A stretch of 64,000 nt of DNA from Enterobacteriaceae endosymbiont of Macroplea appendiculata (lineage in GTDB: Bacteria; Pseudomonadota; Gammaproteobacteria; Enterobacterales; Enterobacteriaceae): positions 402,350 to 466,349 of the forward strand of contig NZ_CP046220.1 in the NCBI RefSeq assembly GCF_012571605.1, read 5' to 3'. Under the pieces are notes generated by a model. That model saw only the letters and a program-made list of their open reading frames with translations, did not search any database and was not told where the DNA came from. Both the position numbers and the translations under genes were made by a program. Position 1 is the first letter of the stretch. Each line of letters opens with the position of its first letter. Shown here in pieces: positions 1 to 7,814 of the stretch.

Positions 1-755
1 ATGGAACTTTAGTTTTATATCGTGCTTATTACGCTTTACCTTTATTATTTAATAATAAAGGTAAAGCGACTGGTGCTACATGTGGATTTATTAAAATTTT
101 TAAAAAAATTATTCATATGTACTCAACTAATGACATAATAGTTATTTTTGATGCACCAGGTATAACATTTAGAAAAAAAATATTTACCAAATATAAAATA
201 CAACGTCAAAAAATACCTTATAATTTACGCATGCAAATTACACCTTTAAAAGATATTATTAAAGCCATGGGATATAAAGTAATATCCATTAATAATATTG
301 AAGCAGATGATATTATTGGAACTATTACAACAATATTAACAAAAAAAAAATATGTTGTTTATATTTTTAGTTCTGATAAAGATTTAGCGCAATTAGTATC
401 TAACACAGTATATTTAATAAATCCTATTAAATATAATATTTTAGGACCAAAAGAAATATATCAAAAATATGGTGTTTATCCTAAATTAATGAGTGATTTT
501 TTAGCTTTATGCGGTGATAAAACTGATAATATTCCTGGTATACCAGGAATAGGTATAAAAACAAGCCAATTATTATTAAATAATTTCGGTAGTATTAAAT
601 ATATTTATAGTAAAATATATAATCCCAATTATATGAATAATACAAAAATGCAAAATCTCAAATTAAAATTAATAATGTATCAAAAAGAAGTATTTTTATA
701 TCATAAATTAACAACTATTAATACTAATATTAATTTACAAGGCTATTATCCATAA
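1..755 (+). CDS. polA: DNA polymerase I, 5'-3' exonuclease domain only (5' end outside window)
   Basis: The frame is open from base 3 (GTLVLYRAYYALP...), so the gene begins to the left of the window; the first internal ATG at 117 is not the start. The protein matches the N-terminal flap/5' nuclease of E. coli PolA, which removes RNA primers and cuts flaps. Metal-binding acidic motifs are present: FDAPG, EADDIIGT, SSDKDLAQLV and the helix-hairpin-helix stretch GDKTDNIPGIPGIG. It stops right after the region equivalent to E. coli residues of about 245-250, so the 3'-5' exonuclease-like and polymerase domains are absent and no remnant is seen in the following 364 bp. Buchnera has a similar stand-alone nuclease. 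The truncation is read directly; that it is functional is inferred from the intact active-site motifs. Confidence 0.93.
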   Translation, partial: GTLVLYRAYYALPLLFNNKGKATGATCGFIKIFKKIIHMYSTNDIIVIFDAPGITFRKKIFTKYKIQRQKIPYNLRMQITPLKDIIKAMGYKVISINNIEADDIIGTITTILTKKKYVVYIFSSDKDLAQLVSNTVYLINPIKYNILGPKEIYQKYGVYPKLMSDFLALCGDKTDNIPGIPGIGIKTSQLLLNNFGSIKYIYSKIYNPNYMNNTKMQNLKLKLIMYQKEVFLYHKLTTINTNINLQGYYP

Positions 756-1119
756 GATTAATATGAAATTTTAAAGACATTCATAATATGAATGTATCCA
801 TATAATATATTGTAATATAAAAATTATTATAAATTTATTTTATTATAGTATTTTAAATTACAAATTATCTCTTAAAAAATTAACAAAATACATAATTATA
901 TTATTTATTTTTATATATAAATAAACATTATTTTTAATAACTAATTATTAATTTTTTTATTTTACAAAAGAAGTATAATCATTTAATGAGTATTAAATTA
1001 ATTCTCATATATGTTTTAAAAAATAAGAATCATGTCATATCCTAAAAAAATATATAATATAAACAAACATTTTATTTATATTAGAAATAATATATTATTT
1101 TATTTATTGAGATTATAAT
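756..1119. other. 364-bp intergenic region between polA and typA
   Basis: Very AT-rich and without an open frame or tRNA-like structure. It shows no recognisable remnant of the polymerase domain or of the Spot 42 RNA that follows polA in E. coli. The only structure I can point to is a short hairpin just after the polA stop (777-795). The typA promoter presumably lies in the right half, but no convincing -35/-10 pair stands out. Confidence 0.6.
777..795 (+). terminator. Small hairpin after polA
   Basis: A perfect 8-bp stem (ACATTCAT / ATGAATGT) with a 3-base loop lies 22 bp after the polA stop codon. There is no U-tract behind it, so it may only protect the 3' end, or be chance in such AT-rich DNA. 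Confidence 0.3.
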
Positions 1120-2937
1120 ATGGAGAAAATACGTAATATAGCTATATTAGCACATGTAGATCACGGTAAAACTACATTAATTGATAAATTATTAGAAGAA
1201 TCTGATTCAGATCATATACATAAATCCATATTTACAACTAATAAAACACGTAAAATGGATACAAATGTTTTAGAACAAGAAAAAGGAATAACTATTGTTT
1301 CTAAACAAACTGCCATATTATGGCATAATTATACTATTAATATCATTGATACACCAGGACATGCTGATTTAAGTTCTGAAGTAGAACGTATTTTATCTAT
1401 GGTCGATGCATTTTTATTAGTAGTTGATGCTGTAGAAGGACCTATGCCACAAACTACATTTGTAACTAAAAAAGCTCTAGAATATAAATTACAACCTATT
1501 ATAATTATAAATAAAATTGATAGAAATATACATAGATCTAAATGGGTGCTAGAACAAATATTTGATCTATTTATTACTTTAGATGTTACTGAACAACAGT
1601 TAGATTTCCCTATTATTTATACATCTGCTATAAAAGGTATGTCAGGATACAATTTGCATAATATTAAAAATAATATGAATGCATTATATGAAACAATTAT
1701 TAAATATACACCTGTACCGAAAGTTCATATACATGGTCCATTACAAATGCAGATTTCACAAATAATACGTGATCAGTATTTAGGTAATATTTGTATTGGT
1801 TTAATTAAACGAGGTACCATAAAAATTAATGATTTTTTTTCTGTCATAAGAGAACAAAAACAAAAAAAAATAATCAAAATATTATCTATAACACAAAATA
1901 TAGGCTTAAAACAATATTATTTTAATCACATGTCTGCAGGAAATATTATTGGAATTTCTGGATTAGGTTTAGAAAACATTAATATTTTTGATACAATATG
2001 TGATAAAAATTATCATGAATCATTACCTTTATTAACAATTGATAGACCAAAAATTAATATGTATTTTCATACTAATAATTCACCTTTAGCAGGGACAGAA
2101 GGTAAGTATATAACCTCTATAAAATTATTTAAAAGAATATATCAAGAATGTTTATATAATATAGCATTAAAAATACAAACTACAGAACAAAATAATATTA
2201 TAAAGATATCATCAAGAGGTATATTACAATTATTAATTCTTATAGAAAATATTCGTAGAGAAGGTTATGAATTATTAGTGTCCAAACCACAAATTATCGA
2301 ACACATTAAAAATGGTAAAATCTTAGAACCATTTGAATTATTAATTATAGATATCCCAAAAAATATAAAAGGTAAAATAATTGCTTTTATTGGCTTAAAA
2401 GGCGCCATTATTAATAATATTACTTTAAAAAAAACAAATAATAGAATAATAATTGAAAGCATTATATCAAGTAGAGCTTTAATTGGATTTAGAACAGAGT
2501 TTTACAATATAACTTCTGGTACTGGAATTATGAATTCTTCTTTTAGTCATTATGATAATAAAAAGGATAATTTTAATAATAAAAGAAATTATGGAGTACT
2601 TATTTCCTATTGTACAGGATATGCTACTGCTTTTGCATTATCTCGTTTACAAGCTAGAGGAATTTTATTTATTAAACCAGGTGATAAAATATATGAAGGA
2701 CAAATTGTTGGCATGCATAGCAAGATTAATGATTTAATTATTAATTGTTCAAATAATAAAAAATTAACTAATATGCGAGCTGCAGGAAAAGATAACAAAA
2801 TTCCACTAATACCTAATAAACAAATATCTATGGAATTTGCTATAGATTTTATTAATGATGATGAATTAATAGAAATTACACCTTTATCTATTAGATTAAG
2901 AAAAAAAGTACTAAAAACATACAAAAACATTATTTAA
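1120..2937 (+). CDS. typA: Ribosome-associated translational GTPase TypA/BipA
   Basis: 605 residues, against 607 in E. coli. TypA is an elongation-factor-like GTPase that binds the ribosome and helps 50S assembly and stress growth. G1 AHVDHGKTT is at residues 11-19, the switch I tail EKGIT at about 54-58, DTPGH at 77-81 and NKID at 131-134. EF-G-like domains III and V and the TypA-specific C-terminal domain follow, with the conserved FRTEF and RAAGKD stretches visible. The ATG at 1120 gives the same N terminus as the family (MEKIRNIAI). polA and typA are near neighbours in E. coli too, so the pair is ancestral. It runs convergently into the tmRNA gene. Confidence 0.97.
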   Translation: MEKIRNIAILAHVDHGKTTLIDKLLEESDSDHIHKSIFTTNKTRKMDTNVLEQEKGITIVSKQTAILWHNYTINIIDTPGHADLSSEVERILSMVDAFLLVVDAVEGPMPQTTFVTKKALEYKLQPIIIINKIDRNIHRSKWVLEQIFDLFITLDVTEQQLDFPIIYTSAIKGMSGYNLHNIKNNMNALYETIIKYTPVPKVHIHGPLQMQISQIIRDQYLGNICIGLIKRGTIKINDFFSVIREQKQKKIIKILSITQNIGLKQYYFNHMSAGNIIGISGLGLENINIFDTICDKNYHESLPLLTIDRPKINMYFHTNNSPLAGTEGKYITSIKLFKRIYQECLYNIALKIQTTEQNNIIKISSRGILQLLILIENIRREGYELLVSKPQIIEHIKNGKILEPFELLIIDIPKNIKGKIIAFIGLKGAIINNITLKKTNNRIIIESIISSRALIGFRTEFYNITSGTGIMNSSFSHYDNKKDNFNNKRNYGVLISYCTGYATAFALSRLQARGILFIKPGDKIYEGQIVGMHSKINDLIINCSNNKKLTNMRAAGKDNKIPLIPNKQISMEFAIDFINDDELIEITPLSIRLRKKVLKTYKNII

Positions 2938-2972
2938 TTTACAATTTAACTTATAAGATAACATTCATATTA

Positions 2973-3328
2973 TGGAGCTGGGGGGATTCGAACCCCCGTC
3001 CAAAAATATTACACTTTTCGAAACTACATGTTTAGTTTCATCATTATATTCAATATTATACACTGATGAACAAAGTTATATAATATCTTAGTCTATATTT
3101 TTAATATATAATTCTAGACATACTATATACGATCTCTTTGATGATATGACCCATATATTTATTCCGAAGAGCCAGTAATAAATTATAGGACTTTTACAGT
3201 TTTTAAGCTGCTAAAGCGTAGTTATTATTTTTTGCATTTATAATTATACAGTTTTTTTACAAGGCCTACTGTATCCCTTGACATGCTCTACAAGCTTTAT
3301 AATTTTGTCGAATCCATTAATCAGCCCC
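2973..3328 (-). ncRNA. ssrA: Transfer-messenger RNA (tmRNA)
   Basis: The minus strand starts GGGGCTGA and ends GGTTCGAATCC...CAGCTCCA, which pair as the tRNA-Ala-like acceptor stem; the G3.U70 wobble needed by alanyl-tRNA synthetase is kept. The T arm (GGTTCGAATCC) is clear. The resume frame (3235 down to 3203) reads GCA AAA AAT AAT AAC TAC GCT TTA GCA GCT TAA, giving the degradation tag AKNNNYALAA (E. coli: ANDENYALAA). About 356 nt, similar to E. coli. The 3' CCA is not encoded (discriminator A is followed by TAA), so it must be added by the CCA enzyme. The 5' end lies 26 bp after smpB, so cotranscription with smpB or a promoter inside smpB is likely. Confidence 0.96.
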
Positions 3329-3354
3329 AATGATTATTATATAATACATCTTGA

Positions 3355-3816
3355 TTATTGTATATATTTTTTTTGTATACGTAATTTATTTATATTCCAT
3401 TCTTTATATTTCAGTAAATTTCTTTTATCAATTTTATTTTTCCCTTTAGCAAGAGCTATATTAGTTTTACAAAAAGATCTATACCAATATAAACTAATTA
3501 ATACAACAGTTAAATGTTGTTTATTAATATAATTTTTTATTAGTTCTATTTCTTTGGTGTGTAATAATAATTCTCTTTTGCGATTAATAGTATATTGATT
3601 ATGATTACAACTTGTGATTAAAGGAGTAATATATGTATTAATTAAATAAATTTTATTATTAATAATATTTACATAACTATTATTAATAGTAATTTGACAT
3701 GCACGTAAAGATTTTACTTCCCATCCTTGTAAAATAATACCGGTTTCTATATTTTTTTGAATAAAAAAATTATGATAAATTTTTTTATTTAAAATAATAA
3801 TTTTTTTTTTATTCAT
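3355..3816 (-). CDS. smpB: SsrA-binding protein SmpB
   Basis: 153 residues (E. coli 160). SmpB binds the tRNA-like part of tmRNA and takes it to stalled ribosomes for trans-translation. The family signature ILQGWEVKSLRA lies near residues 28-39, followed by NNSYVNI, the SLYWYRSFCKTNIALAKGKN block, and the KRNLLKYKEW tail that forms the C-terminal helix in the mRNA channel. The tmRNA gene follows directly on the same strand, as in many enterics. The short lysine-rich N terminus of E. coli SmpB is trimmed. Confidence 0.97.
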   Translation of the reverse strand: MNKKKIIILNKKIYHNFFIQKNIETGIILQGWEVKSLRACQITINNSYVNIINNKIYLINTYITPLITSCNHNQYTINRKRELLLHTKEIELIKNYINKQHLTVVLISLYWYRSFCKTNIALAKGKNKIDKRNLLKYKEWNINKLRIQKKYIQ

Positions 3817-4006
3817 ATTAATAATATGACTTATATAAACTAATATTGTACATTATAATATATATTATTAGTATTATAAATAATAATATTATTACAAAGT
3901 TAAAGTAATTATAATTAGTAATTATAAATATAATAAAAATATTTTTATATAACTATAAAATAGTTATAGTAATATTACTATTTAGTAAATATTTTTGGAG
4001 TATAAT

Positions 4007-4681
4007 ATGAAAGATATTAATTTAAATAATACCATTTTAGAAAATTCTATATCATCAATATGTAACAAAAATAATATAAATAATGATGAAACACAAGATC
4101 CAGCAATAACATCATCTACTCATCATAATGATGAAACACAAGATCCAGCAATAACATCATCTACTCATCATAATGATGAAACACAACAAGACTTGAAAAA
4201 TCAACATGAACAAGATCAATTCAAAATATTATTTTTACAAAATCAAATACAAGAATTAGAAAAAAAAATTATTCTTAATAAATTAAGGTCGCAAGCAGAA
4301 ATAGATAATATAAAAAAAAGATCTATTTTAGATATGGAAAAAACATATAAATTTTCATTAGAAAAAATAATGGTAGAATTATTACCCATTATAGATACCT
4401 TAGAAAGAGCTATTATTTTAGAAAAAAATAATTGTTCATCTAAAATTATTGAAGGTATAACTTTAACATTAAAATTATTTATAAAAACGATTAGTAAGTT
4501 TGGAATAACAATTATTAATGAAACTAATGTACCATTTGATCCATTAAAACATCAAGCAATGTCAATTATACATTCTAATAATATACAAGAAAATTATGTT
4601 ATAGAAATTATGCAAAAAGGATATATGTTACATGGTAGATTATTAAGACCTGCCATGGTCAGTATAGTACAAAAAAAATAA
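4007..4681 (+). CDS. grpE: Nucleotide exchange factor GrpE, with N-terminal tandem repeat
   Basis: GrpE releases ADP from DnaK. The ATG at 4007 is preferred because GGAG lies 6 bases before it; an in-frame TTG at 3995 has no such support. The protein is 224 residues (E. coli 197). Residues 1-60 are a low-complexity acidic segment holding two exact copies of NDETQDPAITSSTHH (26-40, 41-55) plus a partial third (56-60). Then comes the long dimerising coiled coil (about 70-110, FLQNQIQELEKKI) and the C-terminal beta domain with NVPFDPLKHQAM and GYMLHGRLLRPAMVSI, which contacts DnaK. No sigma-32 promoter is obvious upstream. In E. coli grpE also lies near smpB-ssrA. Confidence 0.96.
   Translation: MKDINLNNTILENSISSICNKNNINNDETQDPAITSSTHHNDETQDPAITSSTHHNDETQQDLKNQHEQDQFKILFLQNQIQELEKKIILNKLRSQAEIDNIKKRSILDMEKTYKFSLEKIMVELLPIIDTLERAIILEKNNCSSKIIEGITLTLKLFIKTISKFGITIINETNVPFDPLKHQAMSIIHSNNIQENYVIEIMQKGYMLHGRLLRPAMVSIVQKK
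4082..4186 (+). repeat. 45-bp tandem repeat inside grpE
   Basis: Two identical 45-bp units (4082-4126 and 4127-4171) are followed by the first 15 bp of a third (4172-4186). The unit encodes NDETQDPAITSSTHH and keeps the reading frame. The copies are identical at DNA level, so the duplication is recent or is kept uniform by slippage. Confidence 0.97.
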
Positions 4682-4763
4682 TATAAATTTTATCTAATAT
4701 ATCGTAATATATTTGTTTATTAAAATAAATTTCATTATAAAATATTTAATAAAGGAATAGTGT

Positions 4764-4976
4764 ATGTCTAAAATATGTTTTATAACAGGGAAAAAAACTA
4801 TGAAAGGACATAATCGTTCTCATGCTATGAATGCAACTAAAAGAAAATTTTTCCCTAATTTACACTATCATAGATTTTGGGTACAAAAATATAATAAATT
4901 TATCAAATTACGTATTTCTGCTAAAGGATTACGACTTATTAATAAAAAAGGTATTGAGTCTATATTAGGTATATAG
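4764..4976 (+). CDS. rpmB: 50S ribosomal protein L28
   Basis: 70 residues against 78 in E. coli. The N terminus ([11 protein letters not shown]), the [11 protein letters not shown] block and [11 protein letters not shown] are well kept; the last eight or so residues of the E. coli protein (after the VLAEL region) are missing, a mild C-terminal erosion. AAAGGA lies 8 bases before the ATG. Followed after 40 bp by rpmG, the standard rpmB-rpmG pair. In E. coli mutM follows, but here mutM lies about 37 kb away. Confidence 0.96.
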   Translation: MSKICFITGKKTMKGHNRSHAMNATKRKFFPNLHYHRFWVQKYNKFIKLRISAKGLRLINKKGIESILGI

Positions 4977-5016
4977 ATTATGATATATACCATATTAAGG
5001 ATGAAAATCTTAATTT

Positions 5017-5184
5017 ATGTCAAAACGTTCTAGAATTATTATTAAATTATCTTCTACTGCAGGTACAGGACATTTTTATACAATAACAAAAAATAAAAAA
5101 AATTATTTAAAAAAAATTAATATAAAGAAATTTGATCCTAAAATAAGAAAACATGTTATATATAAAGAGACTAAAATTAGATAA
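5017..5184 (+). CDS. rpmG: 50S ribosomal protein L33
   Basis: A 55-residue protein with the L33 signature [16 protein letters not shown] in the first half and [19 protein letters not shown] at the end, the same length as the E. coli protein. It lacks the zinc-binding cysteines, as does E. coli L33. An out-of-frame ATG at 5001 is ignored. Partner of rpmB just upstream; the two are probably cotranscribed and end at the strong hairpin at 5238-5279. Confidence 0.96.
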   Translation: MSKRSRIIIKLSSTAGTGHFYTITKNKKNYLKKINIKKFDPKIRKHVIYKETKIR

Positions 5185-5237
5185 AAATTATTTTTATATT
5201 TAAGTTTATTAGTAAGTAGTAAAATAATTTGTTTTTT

Positions 5238-5279
5238 CATCAATAATGTTATTACTTTTGCGTAATAACATTATTGATG
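5238..5279. terminator. 18-bp inverted repeat between rpmG and rpmE
   Basis: A perfect 18-bp stem (5238-5255 with 5262-5279) closes a 6-base TTTTGC loop between two convergent genes. It is the strongest stem in the intergenic DNA of this window and most likely acts as a terminator for both directions, although neither side has a clean U-tract. Confidence 0.7.
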
Positions 5280-5332
5280 ATGTTAATAATAAATAATTAA
5301 TACATAATAGAAATTATATATATTTATATTTT

Positions 5333-5542
5333 TTAAAATTGAAGATTCTTAAATCTTTTCTTAAAAAGTTCGACTCGTCCCTTAATGTCAATAATTTTTT
5401 GTTTTCCTGTATAAAATGGATGACACATATTACAAACATCTAAATGTAATTTTTTATTTAGAGTTGATTTAGTATGAATAATATTACTACAAGAACATTG
5501 TGCAATAATATCATGATATTGAGGATGAATATTTTGTTTCAT
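5333..5542 (-). CDS. rpmE: 50S ribosomal protein L31 (zinc form)
   Basis: 69 residues (E. coli 70), starting [12 protein letters not shown]. The four zinc-binding cysteines are present as C16/C18 (CSCSN) and C37/C40 (CNMC), so this is the zinc-containing L31 type rather than the YkgM-like paralogue. The GGRVDRFNKRF-type ending is kept as [10 protein letters not shown]. It is divergent from priA, the same arrangement as in E. coli. Confidence 0.96.
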   Translation of the reverse strand: MKQNIHPQYHDIIAQCSCSNIIHTKSTLNKKLHLDVCNMCHPFYTGKQKIIDIKGRVELFKKRFKNLQF

Positions 5543-5627
5543 GTTAAGTTTTTAATATATAAATATACTATATATACAAAAATATTATTTAGATTACAAG
5601 CATATTTTAAAATAAAATGATAAGATC

Positions 5628-7778
5628 ATGAAAATTATTCAAGTAGTTTTTAATAGTGTTAAATTATATAAACCATATCATTATTTGTTAACTGATAGTG
5701 TTATAGTAAATATTGGTTGTAGAGTAATAGTACCTATCAAAAATAAAAAATATATAGGAATAGTAATATATAATGATAATAAAACTAATTTTGATATAAA
5801 TAAATTAAAATATATTGATCAAGTTATAGATAAAAAATCATTATTTAATAAAAATATTTGGAAATTAGCAAAACAAATTTCTTTATATTATCAATATTCT
5901 TTTGGTAAAATTTTATTTAAAATATTAAATTATTTAACAGTTACTAATGTAGATAATAATATTGCTGATAATAATGTATGGTTATTAAACCATAAAATCG
6001 TAACTCCTGAATTAATACAATCATTAAAAAATAATAAACAAAAATTTGTACTTATTTTATTACAAAAACAACATATATTTTATAATCAAAGTATATATTA
6101 TGGATTAAATAATCGTATTATGTTTGCTTTAGAAAAAAAAGGATGGTGTTTTTTACAGAAAACCAATATACATTTACATTATATACAAAAAAATAATATA
6201 TTTAAAGAACAAAATAAAAAATATGTACATTATACAAAAAGTTATACTTTCAATATATGGACATTAAATAGTAGTTTACTATATTTTAATGAAATAATAT
6301 TATATATGTCATATATTAAAAATATTTTATTATATAAAAAACAAATATTAGTTATTGTACCGAAAAAAAACTATATTTTTAATATATATAAATATTTTAT
6401 GAAAATATTTAATGTAAATGTATGTTTATTTTATTCAACATTACCTACTAAACAAAAAAAAAACATATTATATAATATTAAACAGGGTAATAAAGCAATT
6501 ATAATAGCTACTCCATCATCTATTTTTATAAAATTTTATCAATTAGGATTAATAATTCTTACAGAAGAACATGAATATACTTATAAACAAATGTATAATT
6601 GTAAATATAATTTTAAACATATAGCAATATTCAGAGCCAGAATAGAAAATATTCCCATTTGTTTATGTTCTAAAACATTCTGTTTAGAAACTATATATAA
6701 TATAAATAATGGCAAATATAAAGTTTTATATAAAATTAATAATATTTATGATAATTTTTTAGTTAATATTATTAATCTTGAAAATACAATTGTAAAACAT
6801 GGTATTTCTAAAAAATTATTAAATATTATATACATGCATATTCAAAAAAGAGAACAAATTATATTATATTGTACTCATCAAGGATATGCACAAACAGTAT
6901 TATGTAATATATGCAAACAAACTATTAAATGTACAATATGCTGTAATAATTATATTTTTTATAAAAAAAAATATCAATTATATTGTAAAATTTGTAAATA
7001 TACTATTAAAATGTTTAATATATGCCCTTATTGTCACACATCATATTATTTAGTTCCCATAGGTTCCGGTATAGAACAAATTACTGAATTTTTAAAAAGT
7101 ATATTCCCTAAAACATATGTATTATGTATTACTGAATACAATTTAATTAAACAGGATACATTAGTTATTTACAATAAACCTATGATTATTATCACGTCTA
7201 AAATATTATATAAACGATATTTTTATTTTACAAATAATACATTATTATTATTTTTACAGACTGATTATATTTTTTTTTCTAATCATTTTCGTACTACAGA
7301 ATATTTTTTTCAATATTTATTTAATATTTTAAATAATCATTTTATTAAAAATATTAATAAAACTATTATTTTACAAACAAATTATTATCATCATATCTTT
7401 TTTTATATTATGCTGAATAAAAATAAATATTTTTATTTAACAAAAATGCTTTTACAAGAAAGAAAGACTATGTTATTACCACCGTATAGTTATCAAATTA
7501 TTATTATTTTTGAAACATGTAAAAAAAATATTTTATCAAATTATATCTTAACATTAATAAAAAATTTTGTATGTTTTACTAAAAATGATAAAAATTTTTT
7601 AATTATTGGACCTATTAATATACAAAAAAATTATAAAAAAATATTTTGCAAAAAAATAATTTTACAACACACAAGTAAAACACAATTAAAAAAAATTAAG
7701 CAAAATATTTTACTTGTAACTCAAAAAATAAAATATTTTAATTTTATTAAAATAATTATTGATGTAGATCCCATTTAA
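5628..7778 (+). CDS. priA: Primosomal protein PriA, helicase motifs degenerate
   Basis: 716 residues (E. coli 732), one uninterrupted frame. In enterics PriA recognises stalled forks and D-loops and reloads DnaB. The N-terminal fork-binding domain and the C-terminal block (LPPYSYQIII...IIDVDPI) align along their length. The eight zinc ligands are intact (C426, C429, C435, C438, C453, C456, C466, C469). The helicase core has decayed: Walker A GVTGSGKTE is replaced by TLNSSLLYFNE (211-221 region), DEEH by TEEH (312-315), GSATPALET by CSKTFCLET, the motif V region GTQMLAKGHHF by TSKILYKRYFY, and the arginine-rich motif VI (QVAGRAGR) by an unrelated sequence. ATP-driven unwinding is therefore unlikely; a DNA-binding or scaffold role is inferred. 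Divergent from rpmE and 36 bp before mnmG. Confidence 0.9.
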   Translation: MKIIQVVFNSVKLYKPYHYLLTDSVIVNIGCRVIVPIKNKKYIGIVIYNDNKTNFDINKLKYIDQVIDKKSLFNKNIWKLAKQISLYYQYSFGKILFKILNYLTVTNVDNNIADNNVWLLNHKIVTPELIQSLKNNKQKFVLILLQKQHIFYNQSIYYGLNNRIMFALEKKGWCFLQKTNIHLHYIQKNNIFKEQNKKYVHYTKSYTFNIWTLNSSLLYFNEIILYMSYIKNILLYKKQILVIVPKKNYIFNIYKYFMKIFNVNVCLFYSTLPTKQKKNILYNIKQGNKAIIIATPSSIFIKFYQLGLIILTEEHEYTYKQMYNCKYNFKHIAIFRARIENIPICLCSKTFCLETIYNINNGKYKVLYKINNIYDNFLVNIINLENTIVKHGISKKLLNIIYMHIQKREQIILYCTHQGYAQTVLCNICKQTIKCTICCNNYIFYKKKYQLYCKICKYTIKMFNICPYCHTSYYLVPIGSGIEQITEFLKSIFPKTYVLCITEYNLIKQDTLVIYNKPMIIITSKILYKRYFYFTNNTLLLFLQTDYIFFSNHFRTTEYFFQYLFNILNNHFIKNINKTIILQTNYYHHIFFYIMLNKNKYFYLTKMLLQERKTMLLPPYSYQIIIIFETCKKNILSNYILTLIKNFVCFTKNDKNFLIIGPINIQKNYKKIFCKKIILQHTSKTQLKKIKQNILLVTQKIKYFNFIKIIIDVDPI

Positions 7779-7814
7779 TATACGTTATAAAATACATATA
7801 TGGAACATTAATTT

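Noticed and set aside
2607-2930. Minus-strand open frame of 107 codons inside typA
   Set aside because: Entirely antisense to a conserved gene; its open state follows from AT-rich codon use and it resembles nothing.
3278-3532. Plus-strand open frame over the tmRNA 5' end and smpB 3' end
   Set aside because: Overlaps two well-supported genes on the other strand; low-complexity product.
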